A DNA stretch of 64,000 bases from NCBI RefSeq assembly GCF_002776525.5, contig NC_045443.1, positions 49,534,409-49,598,408 of the forward strand, given 5' to 3'. Of this stretch, positions 12,176-24,904 are shown in pieces; positions within the stretch are counted from its first letter, which is position 1, and every line of letters starts with the position of its first letter. Source of the stretch: Piliocolobus tephrosceles (Eukaryota > Chordata > Mammalia > Primates > Cercopithecidae). The position numbers were made by a program, and so were the translations under genes. The notes beneath the pieces were generated by a model. It was not told the origin of the DNA. It made no database searches and worked only from the letters and a program-made list of their open reading frames with translations.

Positions 12176-12930
12176 CTATTGATTTTTGAGTATATCTTTA
12201 TGTATTGTTTTTTAATGGCTACTCTAGAGATACAATGTATGTAATCTACTTTTTCACAGTCTACTTAGAGGTAATATGTTATCACTTACATTTACCTTCC
12301 CCCATTTATGTGATAGTCATCATAGATATTGCATCTACATAAATTAAAACCCCACCAACAGTTATCATTTTTATTTTCAATAGTCATATATATTTTAAAG
12401 AACATAAAAGAAACAAAAATAAATTTTATATTTACCCAGATATTTACCGTTTCTGTTGTTTTTCCTTCATTCCTGAAATTATGTTTTCCTCTGACATCGT
12501 TTCCTTTTAGAGCAAGTCTGCAGATGGCAAATTCTCTTAGTTTTCCTTCATCTGAGAATGTCTTTTTGTTTCATTGTTGGTTTTGTTTTCTTTTTGCCTT
12601 GGCTTCTGAAAGAGGCTTTTGCTGGCTGTAGAATTCTGTGTTTACAGTCCTTCCCTGGCTCCACCACCCTCGGCACTTTAAATGTGATGTGCCACCGTCG
12701 TCTGGCTTTCATGGTTTCTAATGAGAAATCTATGATAATTTGAACCGTTATTCTCCTATATGTAATGTGTTATTTTTCTCTAGCTTAAAAAAAACTTTTA
12801 AAAAATCTTATTTTCTCTTTATTCTTCAGATTGGATAATTTCTATTGATCTGTCTTCAAGTTATTGACTCTCCTTTGTCTACTTCTTTTTGTTATGGGCC
12901 CATCAGTGACTTTTAAAATGACAAATACTA
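12176..12930 (-). mobile_element. Old LINE-1 fragment, antisense
   Basis: AT-rich L1M-like sequence, including 'tggctgtagaattctgtgtt' and 'atgagaaatctatgataatt'. It continues the L1 block on the left. Recognised by eye; subfamily not assigned. Confidence 0.6.
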
Positions 12931-13189
12931 AAATTGCCCCCAAGGGGTGTGTGTGACTTTGCACACAGAAGATGAAATGGGAAGTCATGAGCCCCTGGAA
13001 GCAGGAGGGCTAGTGGCTGGTGACCCCACCATCAGGCAGGGCCTGAGGCTATGAGCAAGGCAACCTCTACATCCTCAGAGTGCTGGCTGGGGTCTTGGCA
13101 ATGCAGAACATACAAAAATGCAAGACGTGCTTCCTGCTGCCTCAGAAGAACTGTCTTGGAGGGAGGCTGACCAGAAAACCATTCCTACT

Positions 13190-13690
13190 GTGAGACATGT
13201 ACCCCAATGGAGCTGTGCTGTTCATGACTGTGCCTTGGCTGACTCCTGTCACCACCTGATGCTATGTCTTGCACTCTATGGTATAGTCATGGTCAATTTC
13301 AACTCCAGGCAAATTGTCAAGCTTCTGTTCTCTCCAGCGTCTGGGTTTTTGCACATGCTGTTGTTGCCTCTGCTTGGGACACTTCTTCCTTCTTAGTATG
13401 GCTAATTCATCATCCTTCACATCTCTGCTGGGACATTATATCCTTCAGGAAGTGTTTAATGATGCCCCAAGTCTGGGCTGGGCCTCTCGTCTGGGTAGTA
13501 CAGCATGAGTTCTACTTGTAATATAGTACTTAGCATATTGAGTCAAGTGCTTGTGCACTTGTCCATCTATCAGACAGGACTGTAAGCTCTTCGAGGGTTG
13601 GGGTTGAATCTTGTCCATTATCATTTTCCCAGCATCATGCCTGGTACGTGGTAGACACTTCTCAAATGTTTGTTGGATGAACAGACAAAA
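13190..13690 (+). repeat. LINE-2 3' end
   Basis: L2-like order is visible: 'cacatgctgttgttgcctct', 'ggacattatatccttcagga', 'actgtaagctcttcgagg', 'catgcctggtacgtggtaga' and a final 'tgtttgttggatgaacagac'. Old and diverged. Confidence 0.65.
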
Positions 13691-13699
13691 GATGAGAGT

Positions 13700-14305
13700 G
13701 GGCAGTGGGCTGTGTGGAGGGGATGGCTGGGGGTGGAAGTCTATGGGCAGATCACACAGGGCTTGTATGCCATGTTAAGGAGCTTGGGCTATTTCTGGGA
13801 GGCAATAGGGAGCTACTGAGGGATATGAGCTGGAGGGAACCACAGTCAGTTTTTTATGTGAGAAAGGCCTTTCGAGCAGCATTGTGATGAATGAGTTGGA
13901 TGGAGACACGAGTGGGAACAGAAAGACCAGGAAGGACCTATAATGAACTGGGGGAACTGAGGGTGGGTGAGACCTGGGAAACTACAGATGGAAGGGTTCA
14001 CTTTGGTCAGGGGAGGGTGCCTCTGGGCACAAGGCTATTCCTGGTGGTGGGGGGAAGTGGGCAGTGGGCCAGCTGGCACTTGTTTTTGGAGCCTTTGCTA
14101 CCTCTCCTATGCCCTGCAGAACTGTGAGTCCCTCCAGGGAAGGGCCTGGGCCCTCTTTCCTCAGTGCCTTCCCTGTGCCCAGGACACCAGTCTTTACCCC
14201 ACCTCAGCTTGGCGGGCTGTGATCTGGTGGGGTCTAGGAGGCAACTCCCCCAACCCCAGTGTGATCCAGAAGGAGAGAGGCCAGAGTCCCTATGAGATGA
14301 GCTTG
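13700..14305. other. Spacer downstream of KRT84
   Basis: I see nothing specific here beyond GC-rich unique sequence and a weak L2-like patch near 14120-14170. KRT84 transcription should end near 14290-14310. Confidence 0.4.
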
Positions 14306-14310
14306 GCAAG

Positions 14311-14316
14311 TTTATT
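14311..14316 (-). terminator. KRT84 polyadenylation signal
   Basis: AATAAA on the minus strand, 760 nt past the KRT84 stop codon at 15076-15078. It is the first clear canonical signal I found downstream of the stop. Cleavage would fall near 14290. Confidence 0.65.
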
Positions 14317-15075
14317 GAAAACCCAGGAACACAAAGAGCAGCACACACAGGTGGCCCACCCCACCCAGCCCCCAGGCCTCCTTGGAGCTTGCAGACACAA
14401 CCCTGCAGTGGACAGGGCTGGGCCTCACACCATGAGCAGGGGCAGGAGTACGGGGAGCATTGCAGAGCCCCCCCGTCTGCCTGCACCCCACTTCGTGGAC
14501 TTGCATGCTGGAGTTACACCAACAACGCAGGAAGAGAAACAGCAGGACAGAAGCCACTGGGAGAAGAGCCATCTTGGGGCTTAGGGAGCCCGGGGTCACC
14601 AAGGACTGGGATCCCCTGGATCAGGGAGAGAAGGAAAGAACCTTCTCTTACCAGGGAACGGAAGAGGAAGGAAGTGAAGGATGTGGACTTAAGGATGCCT
14701 GCGGTGTGGACAGTCAACTCCAAATTAACCGGAAGCCACGGGTGGTGAGGGCACTGGGTGGATTGTTGTTATGGCACTGAATGTGCATTTCTCCAGGCTG
14801 TCGCTGACAGGGAGAGAAGTGATCCAAAGGAAAGACACTGGGAAGCAGGTAGAAGCAAGCTTGGCTGGAATTGCTAATGGAGCATCTACATGGCAGAAAA
14901 ATCCTCTAAGAGGACATGGGGCCAGGCAGAACAGCCGGGGGAGAGCTAAGGGGTGGCTTCCTGGCAGGAAAGGGAGCTGGAGACCCTCAAGCCCAGAGCC
15001 CATGAACCCTGGGGGCAGAAGTGGGAGCCGTGGAGCTGCTTCTTCTCTGGGCAGCAGCTGTCTGGGGCTGGGCTC

Positions 15076-18000
15076 TCAGTACTTGGTCCGGCGGGAGGTG
15101 GTGGTGGATACGAAGTGGACACTGGAGCTGCGGCCGCCACTGCAGCTGCTGAAGCCCCCCTGGGTGGGCAGGGGGCAGGGGACGCTGGGGACACAGGCCT
15201 CGCTGATGAGCATGGAGCCACTCCTGGTACCAGTGCTCAGCAGGTCCCCAGTGGCTGGGGTGACCCGGGCTCCACCCAGGTTCTGGCCGCAGGAAGCCAG
15301 GACACCACTGGTGGCACAGATGCTGCTGCTGCCTGAGAAGGTGACCCCACTGTGGGAGAGGGTGGAGCTGGCAACCAAAGGCTCAGGCCTGCACACCAGG
15401 CCTCCCCGGGAGCTGCTGACGGCTGTGGAGAAAGAAAGCATCAGGCAAGCTGCCAACACCAGGGCTCTCCACCTCCACGCTATCCCTGGGCTGCACCTCC
15501 GGTCTGGTGGGGAGGGAGTTGGGGCAGGGTTGTGGCATCTGGGGAAGCGGTCCCTATTGTCTACACAGTCAGTATACACTTTTTCCTTCTCTTGTCTGGA
15601 TGGCTCAAAGACTGTGACTACATTAAAATCAAACATCCAGATTAAAATGATGAATTCGTCCAATTCCCCAGATGTTTGCATACATCCATAGGTTGACTCA
15701 TTTATATATGGCTAACGTCAAATTGGGTTGTGAAATGTAGGTAGTGAGCTGGATTATCCAGACAGCTGGAGCAATAGCTTCCATAAAGCCATGGGCCTTT
15801 TATCTTCCAGTTGTATTATGCCCCTTGGTGGTCTCCACATTTCCCCTAGCCCAGCACACAGGAAACTCCAACACTAGTCCCTTGTCACCTCTCTCCTGAC
15901 CCACTGGTGCCTGTGCTCTGTAGCCCTCTGCTCTCCCCTGGACACACCTCCATACCTCAGGACTTGAATCCAATGAAACCTTGCTAGACCAGCCCCATCC
16001 AGGGAGAGGCACACTCTTTCCTGTCCTTTCACCTTACCCAGAATCCTTCCTGCCATCCATGAAGTTCACTCAGGCTTGACCTCCTGCAGAAAGCCATTGC
16101 CTGCCGCTTCCCCTGCTCACTCACCACCTCCGTGGGAGTGGGAAGGGACACTCTCTTCCAAGTACATGTAGCTCTGACTGTCTGACCCACCCAGTTTAGC
16201 ACTTGGTTCCACTACACGTCAGTGTTCATTTGTGTTTTTGGAGTCAGAAATCTGGGTTTGAAATCTGGTTCACCTTGTGAGTTCTGGCAAATCATGTACT
16301 TTCTTTGAGTGGGCAAAACAGGAATGCCAATATCTGCTCTTCTCCCCAGGGATCCTTCCAGGGTTAGGTTGACCACCATCAACCTAGGTGATGAGCTAGG
16401 ACTCATCTTCTCAAGAAGATTCTATTTCTAGAGAGCAGGGACTGGGGCTTGCCTTGCCAGTGTCCCCAGCCTGCCATGCCCAAAGCATGCAGGGCATCGA
16501 TGGTGGGGAGACTTCCATTCGGCCTTGCTGCATTCCCTGCCATCAGGGGATGACAGTCTCCCTTGGCAGAGGCCTTTCCATTCCTTCTAAATCCCCTAGA
16601 TATTTCCCTGGAAGGACAAGGCCACTCAAAGCAAAAATGCTGGCTGTCCTCCACTTTGGAGGCCTTGCAAACCTTTGTGAATGTTTTGCTCTGGGGAAGG
16701 CAGACTCTGGGGAGATCTCAGACTTTAGCTAAGAAGGTGCTCCCCGTCCAGGGCTGGAAGGTCCCAGCTCCCCTGACTGTCGTGGTTAGACTGTCCTAGA
16801 CTGGCCATCTAGGATGCCTCCTGACCCCAGTGTGGGCCTGAGTTTAAAGGAAGTTTGAAGAGAAGAGAAATGTGTGAACAGGAAAAACAAGTTTCTTACA
16901 TATGTTTACTGGTCCAACACCTTCACAGAGCCTGGAAAGGGAAAGAAACAAATCATTTCACATGCACTATTGTTTACTGAAAACCTCTTTGCCATAAAAA
17001 GGGCTTTCTTGTCTGAGCAGATCTGTGGAGCAGCGGTTCTCACCCCTGGTTGTACACACATCTGGGGAGTGTTGAAAAACTACACGTTCTTAGACCCTAT
17101 CCCAAAATCATTCAATTAAAATATTTAAGGAAATTTATCATTAGTAGTAATTTTAGCAAAATTACTAATGATTCTAGTGAAGCTTGTCTAGACTTGCATT
17201 TGAGAGTCACAGATCTAGAGCCTTCTTCTAACTCCCTGACAAGGACAATGCAACTAATGTTTGCAGAGAAGGTATTGTCATCTTTAAAGACTAAGTATTT
17301 CTGCAGTTCTTCACTGTCCCCTTCTCTTCCTTAATCTTTCTAGATGCCTAAGTCTGACTTCACTCTCCTGCTGGACTGAGAGCACTCACCGGCTCTCCTC
17401 ACCCTCCAGCAGGCGCCTGTAGGTGGCGATCTCGATGTCCAGGCCCAGCTTCGCATTCATCAGCTCCTGGTACTCGCGCAGCTGCCGCGCCATGTCCTGC
17501 TTGGCCTGCTGCAGGGCACACTCCAGGTCTGCCAGCTTGCATTTGGCGTCATTGAGGGTCGCCTCGCCCTGCTGCTCGGCCTCGGCCACTGCAGCCTCCA
17601 ACTTGGCACGCTGCAGGGAAGGTAGTTTGCAGGTAGGCTTTGGCAGTGCCAGGGCATCCCCAGGTTGGGTTAGAAACACTGCCCCTCTTAGTGGGAACAT
17701 AGCCTGGGGCCAAGGCAGGGATAGACCCCGTGGAGGCTGCTTTCCAGGGCACTGGAGATCCTGTAGTTTGATGTCACTATGGGGTAGGGCATTGCTCTTC
17801 TTGTTTCCATCCCCACTGAGTTTGTCCCTCCTGATTTCAGCTGCTCCAGAGCCATGGCACCTAGAGGGTAATCTTATTCTTTCTGTACCACCTTTCCTGC
17901 TGGGTCTGCCCTAGCCCTTTACTTCTGTGTGGGAAGCTCTCCTTCCCTTCCATATTTTTATCCTCCAGAAAGCCTTCCTGGACTGGTCCCTCCATTCCTT

Positions 18001-21000
18001 GGTTTCTGGGTCTTGATGGTCTCCCTTACCTCATTAGACTTGGGGGTTCCCAAAGCCTGAGGCCCTGGTTCTCCCTCGTCTGAGGTTTTCCCTCCTTTCC
18101 TTTGCCCACCTGAGCCTTGGTGTGCTCAATCTCTGCCTTCAGCCTCTGGATCAGGCGGGTCAGTTCGTTGATCTCGTTCCGTGTGTTGCGCAGGTTGTCA
18201 CAGTGTTGGCCAGCTGTCACCTGCATCTCTTCATACTGGGGAGAGAGGAGGGTATTTTGAGGGTTCAAAGGTCAGGTCAAGATCACAGCCCCCACTGAGT
18301 TGGGGGTCTCAAACCTCCCTGGGCCCACTCTGTTATATATGAGTCTTATCCCCAGAGTTGCCTCCATCCCTTCCCCAGCCTCCACTGCCCACCTTGGTCT
18401 GGTACCAGGCCTCAGCATCAGCCCGGCTGCACCTGGCCACCTCCTCATACTGAGCCTTGACCTCAGCGATGATCCCGTCAAGGTCCAGGTCACGGCTGTT
18501 GTCCATCTTCACAATGACCGATGTCTCTGAGATGTGTGACTGCAGCAACTGGATTTCCTGTGTTGGAGGATTGGGGAGACAGATGTGCTTAGAGTCTCAT
18601 TTAGTAGCTGGGACTCTGCCACAGGGTGCTCAGGAAGTGGTGTCATGGGCAGAGAGCATCACTCATTGGTTCGTAAAAAAGCAAAACCATCTAAATTCAT
18701 GATAAAGAAAAAGACGTGCCTGAGAACCATCTCAGGCTGACTTTAGAACTCTTGTGATCTACTCAGAGACATCCCTTTAACACACTACTTTTCTCAGTGA
18801 GTATTAAAACCATGGGGACCTAAAAACATGGTGGAAGAAAGTGGGAGCTTCTCTAGGGCTTAAACTTTTCTTAGATTATCTGCAAAGTGGCTGGGCTGGT
18901 CACAGACCATTGAGACCTGACAATATTTTAGCACATGGTGGTCTAGGAATTCCTATATCCCAAGCCCTTAATAGAAGAACCAAGGGGCTAGGGACTGGCC
19001 TGCAAATAGAATTCCAGAGGAGGCTTTCCTCAGCCTCTTCACTTAGAGCTAGCAATTCAGCTCTGGCTGGGCCTATACCAGACTGGACAGATTGCTTATG
19101 AAGCAAAAGACAGCTGGTTTGGCTAATTAGGTCAAACACATTTTTTCTCACCTCTCCTGGCAAATCAATTTTTCAGTCTTCTGGTCAGTACACAGGAAGT
19201 GACATTTCTAGATCCCAGTCTTTAAATTGGCAAATAAGGAGTTGGATCATAGATCCAAGGAGTTTGACCTGCATCCGACTGCTGAAAAGCCTGCTCACCT
19301 TCCCTTCCCCATTTGAAGATATATTGGCATATACAGCATACAGATTTGAGTGAGAGGAAAGCTATATTATAGTAAATGTTTGAAAATATGCTAGCCCAGA
19401 CTAAGCCCTCAGGGAGTCCGGGCCAAGCATTGATCTCCTTGGGTGCCCTAGAGAAGATGAGCCCTCACCTCCATGTAAAGGGTTTTTAGAAAGTCAATTT
19501 CCTGAGTTAGGGTATCCACGTTGGCCTCAAGATCAGACTTATTCATGAAAGCTGCATCCACATCCTGTATAAAAGAGAGAAGGATAAATACTCATTGCCT
19601 GGCCACTGTTTCACCTTCCCACCTGGGTCTGGAGATGGGGGCAAAGAGGCAGCCACTTCCCACAGACGGTAAGGTCGCTGTGTAGAAGTGAAGCTCAGTG
19701 ACTTTTACTCTTTTCCCTATTATAATGCCAACATTCCCCCAGGGGCTGCTGGACATTTTCTGATGTTCAGTTAGAGGCAAAGAAAATCTAGACAATCCAA
19801 GATACTTAGGTCATCTTTTCATACCTCTGCTCACGTGTGACCCAATCCTAAAGAATCTGAGGCTGAACCTGAACTTTGTAGGAAATCTCTTGTTATCTCT
19901 GAGGTTCCACTGTCTTGGTGGTGTGAGTAGTCCCAGACTCTACAGGGCTGCCTGGGCAGTTTCCTGGGGAGTCTTGAGAACATTTGCCAGTCCGGAGGAG
20001 AAGCTGGCCAGGGCTGTGGTTCCCTCTTACCTTCTTCAGAGCCACAAACTCATTCTCAGCATTGGCCCGACATACCACTTCCTCTTCATACCTGATGATA
20101 AAAGTTAAGAGAGTGAGTCCTTGCTCTGAACTGAGAGGCAGTTACTCCCAACTCCCCAGTGAACCTCTCAAGACCTCTCAGTTCATGCAGGAGCATGGTT
20201 CCCTACTGCTATCTGAATGCTATAACATCATCTCCTCTGTCTCATCTTCATGATTTTTCATAAGCCCGTGCCTCTCAGTTTCTCCAAAGCCGTTCCACTT
20301 TCTTAACGTGGGTTTGGGATCTGAAAGCTTGATCTATTGCTTTGTTCCTCTGATAGAAATGATGTAGGATTATTGCACTTGACTATAGAGGAAGTAGGGC
20401 CCAACTGAAAAAGATGCTGAACATGGACACCTTTTTCCTCAGCAGGGCCTCCTCTCTGTTCACATATCACTACCCCCCACCCCTGTCCCCAGGCTTGATG
20501 TGGTAACCAGCATTCAACCCTGATCCTTCCAGCTGCTCTCATCTGAGCTTGGCAACTGATTCTGGGGCCAGCCCAGGCCTGTCATTGGTCTGTGCAGCTC
20601 AGATGTCACTCACTTCTTCTTGAAGCCCTCAAGGACATCCTGCAGGTGGTTCCTCTCAGCCTGGAGCCGGGCCTGGTCGCTGACCAGCGCCTCCAACTGC
20701 CTCCGCAGGTTGGTGATGTAGCTCTCGAAGAGTGGCTCCAGGTTGCTCCTGACACATTTCTGCTCTTGGAGGAAGCTCCACTTGGTCTCTAGGAGCTTAT
20801 TCTGCTGCTCTAGGAACCGCACCTAAATCCACAGGGCACAGAAATGGCATTTGAAGTGCTTGGTAGGGTTCATGCCTTGACCATGCTCTTGAGATGGCCA
20901 GCGATGACTCGACCACATGTCGACAGGGTTCTCTCCTCTGCTGACTTTCATTCCTCCACTAACTCAGCAGAAGCTGGAAGGGCAGGCTGTGACTCCCTCC

Positions 21001-22614
21001 TTGTGCTCAGTAAGGCCTAGTTACCAATATGGGGTTTTGAACCGTAGCACTTCAGTACCGTTCCCCTATCTAGCCTCTAAGAAAGGGATACACCTGTACA
21101 TTAGGAAGTTGGAAGAGTTTGTTCTATTTAAGCTGGGGTTTGCCTATATCTGAAAACTGATGCCAGGCATTCCTAGCAGAGAATGAGGAGCAGAGTAAAC
21201 TACATTTGGGGTGGGATATGATACTAGAAGGTGGGAATTCTCAGATTGTAAGTCCTATCCAACATCTCAGATACTCCATTGGCTGAGATGTGTAAAGCTG
21301 GAAGATAGCTTATAGACCCTTTACCCCAGCCTCTCATTTTAGAGAGGAAGAACCCAAAACTCACAGAGGTTCTCCTCCATTCTCAGACATAACCATTCCA
21401 TCTCCACATAGACATAGTGTGTGGGATGTCAGTTCTTTTGGGTTATCCTCATCACTGTTCCCACTTATCTCCCTGGAGACCAGTGACTACCAGTGGTCAT
21501 TCCCTACAATTTCCCTGAATCTAGGCAACTTGGCCAAATTTTGATACCCCATGAGGGGGTATGAATTCTTCTTCTTTTTTTTTAATTACTCAACTCCATT
21601 CTCTACTTTTCTAAGCCTGAACAGATGAGGCCACTCAGCCTCAGAAACTATGAAAACTTCATAAGGAACAAAAGAATCTCAAAGGATAAAACCTCTTAAA
21701 CATATACCAGCCAACACCTGGCTAAAGTCCCAGTGTTTCCAGTCTGTTTCAGAGACATTTCTAAGTGACCAGATGGAACATCTTAGTTTGTCGAGATGCC
21801 CTCGAGTTTGGCTGGATGCTCCTCTGTCCTCCAGAAGATGTCACCACTGTCTGAGTCTATCCCACCATGCAGCACGTCCTCTGGCTTGGCCTTGCTCTGC
21901 AGCAGAGCAACCCAGAAAGCACACCACAATGCCTGAGGTAGGCACTTGAAAGATCTGAGGTCAAGGTCAAGTCCCCAGAACTGGGCCAGTTCTTTTTAAG
22001 GGAAAGAGCACTCTAGTTCATTTTGGCTGTTATATTCCTAGACCCAGAGATTCAGCTATCATAGGTACCTTGTCAATGAAGGAGGCAAACTTGTTGTTAA
22101 GGGTCTTGATTTGCTCCTTCTCATCCTTCTTCACCCTCTGGGCATTGGGGTCAATCTCCAGGTTGAGGGGGGTCAGCAGGCTCTTGTTCACAGTCACAGC
22201 TGTGATAGATGGGGCTGCTGGGACTCCAACTCCTCCAACTCTGTAGCCAAAGCCAGGGCCACCAAAGCCATAGCCAATGCCACTGCCAGCTCCAAAGCCC
22301 AGACCAACACAGCTGCCAGCCCCAGGCCCCAGACCAACACCTCTTACATCACCAAAACCCATCCCACAGCCAGCACCAAAGCTGACTCCACAGCGGACAG
22401 GCTGAGGGCCTACAGCTGCTCTCCGGGGTGAGTACGATCCAAAGGTGATGACGCTCCGACTACCAAAGCTGCCAAGGCCCTGGAAGCCGGGCCCACTCCA
22501 GCAGGAGACAGAGTTGGCCCGGAAGCGGTTCAGGTTCTGTGGTGTCATTGCTGAGCAAGAGCTGAAGTTGCCCACCCGGTGACCAGAGCTGACTCGGTAG
22601 GAGCGGCAAGACAT
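15076..22614 (-). CDS. KRT84: Keratin 84 (type II hair keratin), complete
   Basis: A complete type II hair keratin of 600 aa, equal to the human length. Exons on the minus strand: 1 22069-22614, 2 20614-20822, 3 20031-20091, 4 19469-19564, 5 18393-18557, 6 18110-18235, 7 17390-17610, 8 16900-16931, 9 15076-15422. All introns are GT-AG and phases join in frame. The head starts MSCRSYRVSSGHRVGNFSSC and carries a long Gly-rich stretch (about residues 78-130). The rod runs from LNNKFASFIDKV to the termination motif LDIEIATYRRLLEGEE. The tail is Ser/Gly/Cys-rich and ends TTTSRRTKY. By family knowledge KRT84 pairs with type I keratins, mainly in tongue filiform papillae. It is apparently functional: no stop or frameshift. 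Introns over 300 nt (1, 2, 3, 5, 7 and 8, plus intron 4 at 18558-19468) show no other gene. Confidence 0.98.
16230..16400 (+). repeat. MIR-like fragment in KRT84 intron 8
   Basis: A sense MIR core is suggested by 'ttttggagtcagaaatctgg' followed by 'agttctggcaaatcatgtac'. Diverged; moderate confidence only. Confidence 0.45.
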
Positions 22615-22703
22615 GGTGTCTTCCTGGTTGGGAGTGAAAGAGTGAGTGTAGAATGGACAAGCTGGAGCTGGGAGTCCCTCTGAGGCCAGTGGATCCCTTG
22701 CAC

Positions 22704-22714
22704 CGCTTTTATGT
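22704..22714 (-). promoter_or_regulatory. TATA-like box of KRT84
   Basis: The minus strand reads CACATAAAAGC about 95 bp upstream of the KRT84 ATG at 22612-22614. It predicts a transcription start near 22675 and a 5' UTR of about 60 nt. This matches the layout of KRT85 and KRT82. Confidence 0.7.
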
Positions 22715-22755
22715 GCATGGTGATCTGAGGCTTGGCCCCATAAAAATGAAAAAAT

Positions 22756-22797
22756 CCATTTGCAGGCATTTATGAGCTTGGGTAGTTAGCAGAAACT
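22756..22797 (-). promoter_or_regulatory. Conserved hair-keratin upstream module (KRT84 copy)
   Basis: On the plus strand: CCATT, then TTTATGAGCTTGGG (22769-22782), then GCAGAAACT. It matches the KRT85 and KRT82 copies and lies about 58 bp beyond the TATA-like box. It contains TTTATGAG, a HOXC13-type consensus. Function is inferred. Confidence 0.6.
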
Positions 22798-23097
22798 CTT
22801 CATGCCTATAACCTCCTTGACAATGAGTTAACTCAGACACACCTAGTCTCATCGGGATGAGGACTGTAACAGCAAACCAATAAACATTAAAAACACATAA
22901 ACACATAACCATTAAAGTCCTATTTTTCCCTATAAGTCCACCACAATTGCCATTATGGGGACATTAATTTGCTTTGGTCATAAATGCAATAAGTTTTTTC
23001 ACTGTAAGTGTGGCTAACCACCAGAAAGTTAGGATGGCAACAGCTCCAGCAAGAGGCTCACAAAGGATGCATCCATGAAGATATAACCCCCTAAAGA

Positions 23098-23112
23098 GGG
23101 GGGGGGGGGGGG
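23098..23112 (+). repeat. G15 homopolymer
   Basis: Fifteen consecutive G residues about 430 bp upstream of the inferred KRT84 start. Such a run can adopt G-quadruplex structure and is prone to length error in assemblies. Confidence 0.9.
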
Positions 23113-23430
23113 TGTGCACATCTCCAAGTAAGAAGTGATATGGAGAAAATACAGTTTGTTGCATTTCTGTAAATCAATTAAATCATCAAAAAACCTTCTG
23201 CCATGTTTTATCTGATATGGTTGTTTATACAAGAGTTGAATCTACAGTAAAGTTCATTTGGGCTAGTGTAGACACATCTGTGATTTGAGACACTTAGAGA
23301 TATTCATTCATTCAACAGTTTTAGAGTGCCTACTATGTATCCAGCAGTGTGCTTGGTGCTGAGGGTACAGAGATTACAAAGACAGTCTCTATCTTCATGG
23401 TAGTAGGGGAAGATTTATCTAAAAATTACA

Positions 23431-23550
23431 TTTTTTTTAGAGACAGGATCTATGTTGCCCAGGCTGGTCTTGAACTCCTGGGCTCAAGTGATCCTCCTGT
23501 CTCCACCTCCCAGGTAGCTGGGACTACAGGCATGCACTGCCATGCCCAGT
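23431..23550 (-). mobile_element. FLAM/Alu left monomer, antisense
   Basis: A T-run is followed by 'agagacaggatctatgttgc', 'ttgaactcctgggctcaagt' and 'gtagctgggactacaggcat'. This is a single Alu-type monomer in reverse, old FLAM or AluJ type. Confidence 0.85.
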
Positions 23551-24482
23551 AGAATGTTTATCTTGAGGACTTCAAGCAGTCAACACTTTGTGGCATGATT
23601 TGAGGCCAGAGCATTGGAAATTTTCTGTATAGAAAGTTAACTACATGATTTTTAGCCCCCAAATACACCATAGGGGTGATTTATAGGCCTGTCCATTCAG
23701 GTTCCTTGAATTATTGATGAATCTTTGGTTAGGGTAGAGAGACACATAGCAATATACATCTGGATAGAAAAGGAAAAGTTCTCAGCAACTGAATATTATC
23801 ATTGTTATCAACATTGCAGCTCTTTTAGGACCCTGAGCCAGGCTGGTGTTTACCTCTTCTATTCTAGTGTGTCCTCTGCCCAGGGGAACTCATGTTTGAC
23901 TGGTTGCTTGAGATTCTTTGGGATGCTTGGAATTCTACTTGGAAGGGGATGTATACATGCTTTTGACCAGAAGCATCCAGCTCATTTGTGCAGTATTTTT
24001 TTCCCCAGCTATCAGGAAATGAATGTATGTTTAAGGGGGAAATGAAGCAGAAAAACATTAAGAAGTGCATACTTCTCGTCAAAACCACCTGTGGCCTCCA
24101 TGTTAAATTCAGTGGTCTGTCCCCAGCCCTCACTTTCTTCACATAGCTGACCATGCCATTTCTCTTGAAACACATTCTTCTTTCGATTTTCAGACACTAC
24201 ACTCTCTCGATTTCTTGCCACTCTTTTCAGCCTTCTTAGCCAGTTCCTCCTCATATCCCCAACCTCTAGACACTGAAGAGCCCCTGGCTCAATCTTTGGG
24301 TATCTATTCTCTTCTTTAGACTCATTGCCTTGGTGATGTTATACAGACTCACGACTTTAAATACCATCTATCCATTCATGACTGCCAAGGCACATCTCCA
24401 TCCCAGACCTTCTTACCCCTAAATGTCATGCATATGTTTTAACTGACATCTCTATTTGGATATCAGATAAGCCTCTCAAACT

Positions 24483-24810
24483 TTATATAGTCGTCCCTTG
24501 ATATCTCCAGGGAGTTGGTTCCAGGATCCCCCATGGATACCAAAATCCATGGATGCTCGTTGAGCCTCTGATATAAAATTGTGTGGTATTTGCATGTAAC
24601 CCACACACATCCTCCTGTATACTTGAAATCATCACTGGATTATAATATCTAATACAATGTAAATGCTATGTAAACAGTTGTTATACTCTATTGACAAGAA
24701 AAAAGTCTGTATTTGTTCAGCACAGAGGCAATTTTGTTTGAATAGTTTCAATCTGCAGTTGGTTGAATCCACAAAGCTGGGAGCCACAGATACAGGGCTG
24801 ACTTTGTAAT
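24483..24810 (+). mobile_element. MER2 DNA transposon fossil (Tigger group)
   Basis: The element opens with 'tagtcgtcccttgatatctc' and 'ccaaaatccatggatgctcg'. It continues with 'caatgtaaatgctatgtaaa' and closes with 'gttggttgaatccacaaagc' and 'acagatacagggctgac'. This is the MER2 consensus order, about 330 bp. It is non-autonomous and long inactive. Confidence 0.85.
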
Positions 24811-24904
24811 CAAAACTGTTCTCCTAATTGTTCCTACTAGGTATGTTCCACTTGCCAACATCACTATCTCTGCAATAGTTCACGCCAGCAATCTTAAAGT
24901 CATC

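Larger units (their letters stand above)
22800..24480. other. Upstream region of KRT84
   Basis: No gene is recognised. It holds a 15-base G run (23098-23112) and an antisense FLAM/Alu piece (23431-23550). A MIR or L2-like patch lies at 23300-23380 ('ttcattcaacagttttagag'). The rest is unassigned. Confidence 0.5.

Noticed and set aside
14771..15691. Plus-strand open frame of 306 codons
   Set aside because: It lies antisense to KRT84 exon 9 and flanking intron; its length comes from GC-rich keratin tail sequence. It has no recognisable domain.
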